A stretch of DNA of 26,160 nt from contig JANMDK010000393.1 in assembly GCA_031376265.1 (NCBI GenBank), forward strand, positions 1 through 26,160. The letters run 5' to 3'. Each line of letters begins with the position of its first letter. Position 1 is the stretch's first letter. The notes below the pieces were generated by a model. The model was given only the letters and a program-made list of their open reading frames with translations, was not told where the DNA came from and did no database searches. This document shows positions 21,250-26,160 of the stretch, piece by piece. The translations under genes were made by a program, and so were the position numbers. Source of the stretch: SZAS-79 sp031376265 (GTDB lineage: Bacteria; Pseudomonadota; Gammaproteobacteria; Burkholderiales; SG8-39).

Positions 21250-22218
21250 CTATTCGGCGCGGATGCCGGCTTCGCGCACGATCTGCGTCCAGCGCGGCAC
21301 CTCGTCGGCGATGAGATCGCCCAGCCGCTTGGGTGAGCCTGACGTTGCGATCACGCCGAAGTTGACGAAGCGCTGCTGCAGGTCCGGCATCGCCACGGCC
21401 TTGCTGACCGCATCGTTGAGCTTCGCCACCACATCGGCCGGGGTGCCCGCGGGCGCGAGGAGGCCGAACCAGATCTCGACCTTGTAGCCGGGCAGCACGC
21501 TCGCCACGACCGGCGCGCCTGGCGCGAGCGGCGAAGGCTCGGGCGTCGAGACGCCGAGCAGCTTGAGCTTTCCGCTCGATATGTAGCCGTTCATCGCCGA
21601 GGACGAGGTGGTGATCAACACCCTGACCTCGCCTGTCATCACCGCGTTGGACGTCGGCGCCTGGCCCTTGTACGGCACGTGGATCATCTTGATGCCGGCC
21701 ATGCGAGCGAAGAGTTCGCTGGCGAGGTGGCCGAGGGAACCGATGCCCGCGGAGGCGTACTCGAGTCCGCCGGGCTGGGTGCGCGCGTAATCAATGAAGC
21801 CCCTGAGGTCGCTGGCCGGCACGGCGGCATTGACGACCACGAACAGCGGCGCGGTGGACACCAGCGACACGGGGGCGAAATCCCTGAGGCCGTCATAGCC
21901 CGCATCCTTGACGAGCAGGGGCGTGGTGCTCGAAGGGCCGTTGTTGGAGAAGAGCAGCGTGTAGCCGTCCGCCGCGGACTTTGAGACTTCGCGCGCGCCG
22001 ATCGCGCCGGCCGCGCCGGGCTTGTTGTCGACGATCATCGGCTGGCCGAGCGTCTTGGCCATCGGCTCCTGCAGCGCGCGCGCCATGAGGTCCGTGGTGC
22101 CGCCGGCCGGGTAGGGCACGACGATGCGGATCGGTTTGGACGGAAAAGGCTGCGCGGCCGCGCTTGCGCACGAGAGAGCAAAGGCCAGCGTCAGCAGCGC
22201 ACCGGGAAATCTATTCAT
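21250..22218 (-). CDS. Bug/TctC-family substrate-binding protein of the acyl-CoA dehydrogenase operon
   Basis: This is a periplasmic Bug receptor of 322 residues. The signal peptide is MNRFPGALLTLAFALSCASA, with cleavage probably after ASAAA, followed by QPFPSKPIRIVVPYPAGGTTD. Other family motifs are GQPMIVDNKPGAAGAIGA, HVPYKGQAPTSNAVMTGEV and LLAPAGTPADVVAKLN. AAGGAG lies 9 nt upstream of the ATG at 22218, which favours this start over the frame reaching 22275. The CoA-transferase gene ends 19 bp upstream, so the Bug protein is the last gene of the operon. The ligand is probably a carboxylate that the CoA-transferase activates; this is inference. Confidence 0.93.
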   Translation of the reverse strand: MNRFPGALLTLAFALSCASAAAQPFPSKPIRIVVPYPAGGTTDLMARALQEPMAKTLGQPMIVDNKPGAAGAIGAREVSKSAADGYTLLFSNNGPSSTTPLLVKDAGYDGLRDFAPVSLVSTAPLFVVVNAAVPASDLRGFIDYARTQPGGLEYASAGIGSLGHLASELFARMAGIKMIHVPYKGQAPTSNAVMTGEVRVLITTSSSAMNGYISSGKLKLLGVSTPEPSPLAPGAPVVASVLPGYKVEIWFGLLAPAGTPADVVAKLNDAVSKAVAMPDLQQRFVNFGVIATSGSPKRLGDLIADEVPRWTQIVREAGIRAE

Positions 22219-22237
22219 GGGTTGTCTCCTTGGTTTT

Positions 22238-23374
22238 CTATTTGCTGCCCAGCCAGGACGCAATGACTTTTGCATTGCTTGCCCCCAGCGGGTCCACTTC
22301 GGGTTTCACCTGGGCCTGGCTATTGCGCATCCGGAATGCGGGGTTGGGCGAAAGGTACTCCCCTGCGCCGTCGTGCACCGTTCCAAACGTGCCGCGCGAT
22401 TTGACCGCGTCGCTCGCCATCGCCTCGCCGACGGTCTGGTAGCGCGAGCACGGGACGCCGCCGTCGAGCATCGCCTTTTCGCACTCGTCGACTGAACGGC
22501 TGCCGGCCCACTGGTCGAGCAGCCCCATGAGCACTTCCCAATTGCGCGCCCGATTGGCTCGGGTGAATCGCACATCCGTTAGCCATTCGGGGTGCCCGCA
22601 GACGCCCGCCATGTCCTCGAAGTTGCCCTGGCTGATCGGCGCGACGATCAGGAACCCGTCGCGGGCCTTGATTGCGCGATAGAGGGGGCGCGCGTACTTG
22701 GCGGGGAACTGCGCCTCCTGGCATTCGTACACGAGCATGCCGAGCATCGCGTCCATCAGCGAGAGGTCGACATAGTCGCCCTGGCCGGAACGCTCGCGCT
22801 TCACGAGGGCCGCATTGATCGCGCCGAAGGCAAGCGATCCGGCAAGCACATCGGCGACGAAAATGCCGCTTTTGAGCGGGCGGGTGAGCCCTTCCTGGTA
22901 TTTCATGTAGGCGAGCTCATAGCCGCAGGCGGCGTGCAGGATCGGCGCGTAGCCGGGCCGTCCGGCAGCTTCGCCCGTCTGTCCGTAGCCGGAGATCGAG
23001 CAGTAGACGATGCGGGGATTGAGCGCTGCGATGGTTTGGTAATCCAGGCCGAGGCGCTTCATTACACCGGGCCGGAAGTTTTCCACCACCACGTCCGCCT
23101 TGGCCGCGAGATCGACGGCCAGCTGCTTGTCTCCCGGTTTTTTGAGGTCGAGCACGACGCTTTGCTTACCCGAGTTGAGCCCGCCGAAATAAGCGCTGTG
23201 GGCGGTGCCGTCGGGCGCTTGCCGCAACGGCTCGCGGCCGCGCATGTGGTCGCCGTCGGGCGATTCGACCTTGACGACTTCGGCGCCAAGGTCGGCCAGG
23301 AGCCGCGTGCAATAGGGCCCCGCGATCACCGCGGTGAAATCGAGGACGCGAATCCCTTCCAGCGGCCCGCTCAT
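22238..23374 (-). CDS. CaiB/BaiF (class III) CoA-transferase family protein
   Basis: This 378-residue class III CoA-transferase has the family N-terminus LEGIRVLDFTAVIAGPYCTRLLADLGAEVVKVE, the NSGKQSVVLDLK and VVVENFRPGVMKRLGLDY segments, and D175 in GIFVADVLAGSLAFG as the candidate catalytic Asp that forms the acyl-anhydride intermediate. GQGDYVDLSLMDAML follows. Such enzymes transfer CoA from one acyl-CoA to another carboxylate; the donor and acceptor cannot be told from sequence. Its start overlaps the GntR stop (ATGA). With the acyl-CoA dehydrogenase upstream, it probably activates a carboxylic acid that is then oxidised. Confidence 0.93.
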   Translation of the reverse strand: MSGPLEGIRVLDFTAVIAGPYCTRLLADLGAEVVKVESPDGDHMRGREPLRQAPDGTAHSAYFGGLNSGKQSVVLDLKKPGDKQLAVDLAAKADVVVENFRPGVMKRLGLDYQTIAALNPRIVYCSISGYGQTGEAAGRPGYAPILHAACGYELAYMKYQEGLTRPLKSGIFVADVLAGSLAFGAINAALVKRERSGQGDYVDLSLMDAMLGMLVYECQEAQFPAKYARPLYRAIKARDGFLIVAPISQGNFEDMAGVCGHPEWLTDVRFTRANRARNWEVLMGLLDQWAGSRSVDECEKAMLDGGVPCSRYQTVGEAMASDAVKSRGTFGTVHDGAGEYLSPNPAFRMRNSQAQVKPEVDPLGASNAKVIASWLGSK

Positions 23375-24105
23375 TTGCGCTTTCCTTTGGAGACGGATTC
23401 ATAGAGTGCAAGGTGGAATTTCTGCAGGCGCTTGAGCATGGTGGCCATCTCGGCTGCGGCAGCCTCAGCGTCCTTCGCGCGCAATGCCTTGAGCAGGCGC
23501 TTGCGCGAAGGCATCACATACGGGTTCGGCTGGTAGCCGACCGCCTCGACGAAATGGCGAGTCATTTCCATAAGCGCATCGGTCAGGATGATCAGCACCG
23601 GGTTCTTCGCCGCGCGCGCCAGCAGCGAATGGAATTCGTAGTGGATCTCGGCACGGCGGCCGAGGTCGCCGGCCTTGGACGCCGCCTCGGCTTCGGCGAC
23701 GTTGGCTTCCAGCGCCTTGAGGTCGGCCGCGGTGCGCCTTGCGCACGCGAGGCGGGCGACTTCGGTGCCGATGAGGATGCGCGCCTCGGTGAGGTGTTCC
23801 GGCTGGATGTTGCCCAGCCGGTAAAGATCCGACAGGCCGGCCACCACCGCATCGCCGCCGCCTTCGCGGATGAAGGCGCCGCCCGTGGCGCCTTTCTTGA
23901 GTTCCAGCAGGCCGGAGTTTTCCAGCGAGCGCAGGGCTTCCCGCAAGGTGTTGCGGCTGACCCCGAACTGGTCGGCAAGATCGCGCTCCGGCGGCAGGCG
24001 GTCGCCGGTCTTGAGCGACTGGCGCGCGAGCTGGTCGCGGATCTGCGCGGTGATCTCCTCGAACGCGCGCCGCGTGGCGACCGGCCGGAAGGCGCGTAGG
24101 GTCAT
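23371..24105 (-). CDS. GntR/FadR-family (FCD domain) transcriptional regulator
   Basis: This 244-residue regulator has the winged-helix domain at residues about 14-80 (LKTGDRLPPERDLADQFGVS, then RNTLREALRSLENSGLLELK) and the helical FCD ligand-binding domain in about 100-235 (LTEARILIGTEVARLACARR, then EIHYEFHSLLARAAKNPVL). FCD regulators usually bind short organic acids or acyl-CoAs and recognise TNGTNNNACNA-type dyads; TGGTTCAACCA at 25310-25320, before the operon's first gene, fits that exactly. It lies between the acyl-CoA dehydrogenase (16-bp gap) and the CoA-transferase (4-bp overlap), so it is probably autoregulated with its operon. Its start has no clear ribosome site. Confidence 0.93.
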   Translation of the reverse strand: MTLRAFRPVATRRAFEEITAQIRDQLARQSLKTGDRLPPERDLADQFGVSRNTLREALRSLENSGLLELKKGATGGAFIREGGGDAVVAGLSDLYRLGNIQPEHLTEARILIGTEVARLACARRTAADLKALEANVAEAEAASKAGDLGRRAEIHYEFHSLLARAAKNPVLIILTDALMEMTRHFVEAVGYQPNPYVMPSRKRLLKALRAKDAEAAAAEMATMLKRLQKFHLALYESVSKGKRK

Positions 24106-24121
24106 GCTGAGCTGGCCGCCA

Positions 24122-25270
24122 TCAGTGGAGGTCCAGCAGGTGGCGGGAAATGATCACGCGCTGGATCTGGTTGGTGCCCTCGAAGATCTGGTTGATCTTG
24201 GCGTCGCGCATGTAGCGCTCGACGCCGACGTCGCGCATGTAGCCGGCGCCGCCGAAGATCTGCACCGCGTCGGTCGTTACTTTCATCGCCATGTCGCTCG
24301 CCTGGCACTTGGCCATCGACGCCATTTCCGACAGACGCGAGAAATCGCCCGCGTCCACCATGCGCGCGCACTCGTAGACCAGCGCGCGGGAGGCTTCGAT
24401 CTGCATCGCCATGTCGGCGAGCATCCACTGCAGCCCCTGGAACTGGCCGATCGCACGGCCGAATTGCTTGCGGTCCTTGGCGTATTGCAGGGCGAGGTCG
24501 AGCGACCCCTGCGCCACGCCGACCGAGGCCGCGCCGATGGTCGGGCGGTTCATGTCGAGGATGCGCATGCAGGTGGTGAAGCCACGCCCTTCCTCGCAGA
24601 TCATGTTCTCTTCCGGGATGCGCACGTTGTCGAAGAAGATCTGCACGTTGGGCACGCCGTTGAGGCCCATTTTCTTCTCGTTCTTGCCGATGCGGAAACC
24701 CGGGCTCCTGGTGTCCATGAGGAAGCAGCTGATGCCGTTGAACCCCTTCTCGCCGCTGGTGCGGGCGAAGACCAGGATCCAGTGCGCCATGTTGCCCCAG
24801 GTGATGTAGCACTTCTGCCCGTTGAGGACCCAGCTGGCGCCGTCCTTTTTAGCGTGCGTTTTCATCGAGGCGACGTCGGACCCGGATTCCGGCTCGGTCA
24901 TCGCCACCGCGGTCCAGGTGCGGCCCTTGGCGACCATCGGCAACCAGCGCTTTTTCTGCTCCTCGGTGCCGAAATGCAGCAGCGGCAGGATCACGCCGAT
25001 GGAATTCATGCCCGCGATCAGGGCGCAGGCCTCGGACACGCGCGAGATCTCCTCCCGCGCCATGCACACCGAGGTGAGGTCTCCGCCCGGGCCGCCATAC
25101 TCTTCGGGCACCCAGAGCTGCATGAGGCCCATGTCGCCGAAGAGGTGGAAGATGCGCTCGGGAATCTTGTCCTCGGCGTCGATGGCGGCGGCGATCGGGC
25201 GGATCTCCTTGTCGACCATGCGGCGGATGCCCTCGCGCATGGCGAGCTGGGTTTCGTTGAAGTAGGGCAT
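24122..25270 (-). CDS. acyl-CoA dehydrogenase
   Basis: This FAD-dependent acyl-CoA dehydrogenase has 382 residues from the ATG at 25270. The AMTEPESGSDVASMKT segment (123-138) and YITWGNMAHW (FAD contacts) are present, as is the DRKQFGRAIGQFQGLQWMLADM signature; E364 in QIFEGTNQIQRVIISRHLL is the catalytic base in the position used by short-chain and butyryl-CoA dehydrogenases. It oxidises an acyl-CoA to the 2,3-enoyl-CoA, passing electrons to ETF; chain length or branching is not readable. An in-frame Met at 25321 falls on the -10 region and was rejected. It is the first gene of the operon and diverges from the second crotonase, which could act on its product. Confidence 0.94.
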   Translation of the reverse strand: MPYFNETQLAMREGIRRMVDKEIRPIAAAIDAEDKIPERIFHLFGDMGLMQLWVPEEYGGPGGDLTSVCMAREEISRVSEACALIAGMNSIGVILPLLHFGTEEQKKRWLPMVAKGRTWTAVAMTEPESGSDVASMKTHAKKDGASWVLNGQKCYITWGNMAHWILVFARTSGEKGFNGISCFLMDTRSPGFRIGKNEKKMGLNGVPNVQIFFDNVRIPEENMICEEGRGFTTCMRILDMNRPTIGAASVGVAQGSLDLALQYAKDRKQFGRAIGQFQGLQWMLADMAMQIEASRALVYECARMVDAGDFSRLSEMASMAKCQASDMAMKVTTDAVQIFGGAGYMRDVGVERYMRDAKINQIFEGTNQIQRVIISRHLLDLH

Positions 25271-25299
25271 TGGGGTGCGCTCCGGAGGATTGGCGGTGC

Positions 25300-25328
25300 T
25301 TGATTTCAATGGTTCAACCAATTATAGT
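25300..25328 (+). promoter_or_regulatory. putative promoter of the second crotonase gene
   Basis: TTGATT (25300-25305) and TATAGT (25323-25328) are separated by 17 bp and direct transcription towards the crotonase at 25378. The palindrome at 25310-25320 fills the spacer, so a bound regulator would block this promoter. Confidence 0.55.
25310..25320. promoter_or_regulatory. TGGTTCAACCA dyad, candidate GntR/FadR-family operator
   Basis: This perfect 5-bp inverted repeat around a single C fits the TNGTNNNACNA consensus of FadR-family GntR regulators. It sits in the spacer of the rightward promoter and at the expected transcription start of the leftward one, so one bound dimer could repress both divergent units. 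The likely protein is the GntR/FCD regulator encoded at 23371-24105. Confidence 0.6.
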
Positions 25329-25351
25329 CGGCGCACCTCCACCACTGTCAA
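25321..25351 (-). promoter_or_regulatory. putative promoter of the acyl-CoA dehydrogenase operon
   Basis: On the minus strand a perfect TTGACA (25351-25346) and a perfect TATAAT (25326-25321) are separated by 19 bp. The hexamers match consensus, but the spacer is longer than the usual 17 bp. Transcription would start near 25314, inside the TGGTTCAACCA dyad. Confidence 0.6.
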
Positions 25352-25362
25352 GCCGGGGACGA

Positions 25363-25390
25363 AATGAGCGACTGCGAATGAGCGACTACG
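25363..25390 (+). repeat. tandem duplication of a translation start, with a 5-codon leader ORF
   Basis: Two 14-bp units (25363-25376 and 25377-25390) differ at one base, and each begins with AATGAGCGACT. The first ATG (25364) opens a five-codon frame, MSDCE, whose TGA overlaps the second ATG (25378, ATGA). The only ribosome-site-like sequence (GGGGA) lies before the first ATG. The crotonase may therefore be translated by reinitiation after the mini-ORF. Confidence 0.6.
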
Positions 25391-26160
25391 CCAGGTACGA
25401 GTGCCTGAAGATCGAGAAGTGCGGAAAGCTTGCGATCGTTACGCTGAACCGCGCCGAGACGCGCAACCAGATCGACCGCCAGTTCCACCACGAGCTGCAG
25501 GACGTGTGGCGCGACCTCGCCGAGGATCGCGACATCTGCGCCATCCTGCTCACTGGGTCCGGCAAGTACTTCAGCGTCGGCGGCAACGTCAAGGGCATGA
25601 CCGAGCGCCCGGGGGGCGACGTGTTCGCCGAAGGCGAGATGATCGAGCCGCGCAGCGCGCGCAAGATCGTGCAGAACATCCTCGACTGCGAGCTGCCGAT
25701 CGTCTGCGCGATCAACGGCGACTGCATCGGCCTCGCCGCCACGGTGGCGCTCTTTTGCGACATCACGGTCTGCGCCGAGGACGCGCGCATCGCCGATCCG
25801 CACGTGAAGATCGGCCTGGTCGCGGGCGACGGCGGCGCGGTGATCTGGCCGATGCTGGTGGGGCCCAATCGCGCCAAGGAATTCCTGATGCGCGGCAACC
25901 TCATCAAGGGCCGCGACGCCGAGCGCGTGGGTCTCGTCAACTATGCGCTGCCGCAGGCTGAGGTGCTGGACAAGGCGAGGGAACTGGCGCAGGAACTGGC
26001 GGACGGGCCGACCTGGGCGATCCGCTGGACCAAGCTCTCGGTCAACAAGGCGATCAAGGACAAGGTAAACCTGATCATGGACGCCTCATTCGCGCTGGAG
26101 ATGGCGACTTTCCAGACCGAAGACCACAGGGAAGCGGTGCGCGCCTTCGCCGAAAAGCGA
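25378..26160 (+). CDS. enoyl-CoA hydratase/isomerase (crotonase) family protein, 3' truncated
   Basis: This crotonase-fold protein is open to the window edge (261 codons visible, so nearly complete). It starts MSDYARYECLKIEK. Oxyanion-hole segments are GKYFSVGGNVKGM (62-74) and NGDCIGLAATVALFCDI (113-129). The two glutamates of classical hydratases are replaced by Thr122 and His142 (ADPHVKIGLVAGDGG); Asp151 in the GDGG segment could act instead. This variant pattern defines a recognisable crotonase subgroup whose chemistry I cannot state. It diverges from the acyl-CoA dehydrogenase operon across a shared promoter region with a FadR-like dyad, so the two are probably co-regulated and the protein may process the dehydrogenase product. 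Translation probably couples to the MSDCE leader. Confidence 0.88.
   Translation, partial: MSDYARYECLKIEKCGKLAIVTLNRAETRNQIDRQFHHELQDVWRDLAEDRDICAILLTGSGKYFSVGGNVKGMTERPGGDVFAEGEMIEPRSARKIVQNILDCELPIVCAINGDCIGLAATVALFCDITVCAEDARIADPHVKIGLVAGDGGAVIWPMLVGPNRAKEFLMRGNLIKGRDAERVGLVNYALPQAEVLDKARELAQELADGPTWAIRWTKLSVNKAIKDKVNLIMDASFALEMATFQTEDHREAVRAFAEKR

Noticed and set aside
23870..25303. 477-codon plus-strand frame
   Set aside because: Antisense to the GntR and acyl-CoA dehydrogenase genes; it would also run through the promoter region.
25401..25961. 186-codon plus-strand frame near the window end
   Set aside because: It is a +2 shadow of the second crotonase, whose real frame starts at 25378 and is open to the window edge.
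1..26160. CRISPR arrays, tRNA/rRNA genes, insertion sequences, integrases and attachment sites
   Set aside because: I looked for regularly spaced repeats, tRNA-like cloverleaf sequence, transposase motifs and terminal inverted repeats and found none that I could support.

Overview
The window is GC-rich (GC-ending codons dominate) and densely packed with genes. Short intergenic gaps, ATGA/TGATG overlaps and three Bug/TctC-type periplasmic binding proteins point to a betaproteobacterium, probably Burkholderiales. That assignment is an inference from gene content; no rRNA or other phylogenetic marker is present. I saw no tRNA, rRNA, CRISPR array, IS element or prophage gene, and no gene-free stretch longer than about 300 bp.

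Layout. (1) 2-4480, plus strand: a heavy-metal RND efflux operon with an adaptor cut off at its 5' end, a CzcA/CusA-type pump, and a PII-like protein of the kind known to accompany such pumps. (2) 9016-4484, minus strand: an operon of a NodB-type deacetylase, two different amidohydrolases and a Bug binding protein, which looks like a C-N bond hydrolysis pathway. (3) 9086-10511, plus strand: a DUF3750 lipoprotein and a MNT-type nucleotidyltransferase lacking an intact HEPN partner. (4) 16927-10518, minus strand: a tight five-gene operon of a ThDP enzyme, Bug protein, crotonase, ADP-forming-type acyl-CoA synthetase and IclR regulator. (5) 17095-20347, plus strand: a class V aminotransferase with a YdaS/Cro-like DNA-binding domain in frame at its N-terminus, then allantoicase and an Asp/Glu/hydantoin racemase (ureide catabolism). 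(6) 20505-21222, plus strand: a small unknown protein overlapping an AbiEii/DUF6036-like nucleotidyltransferase. (7) 25270-21250, minus strand: acyl-CoA dehydrogenase, GntR/FCD regulator, class III CoA-transferase and Bug protein. A second crotonase (25378 to the window end, plus strand) diverges from this operon.

How it works together. Operons 2, 4 and 7 each carry one Bug receptor with no TctA/TctB membrane partner, and operons 4 and 7 also carry a regulator. This looks like a row of self-contained uptake/sensing and catabolic modules for organic acids or amides. The two divergent control regions contain readable promoters and dyads: 16928-17094 serves operons 4 and 5, and 25271-25377 serves operon 7 and the second crotonase.

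Most unusual points: the HTH-aminotransferase fusion, whose putative promoter carries a 19-bp near-palindrome between -35 and -10; the five-gene ThDP/crotonase/CoA-ligase operon of unknown substrate; two crotonases lacking both classical glutamates; and the small-ORF/nucleotidyltransferase pair.
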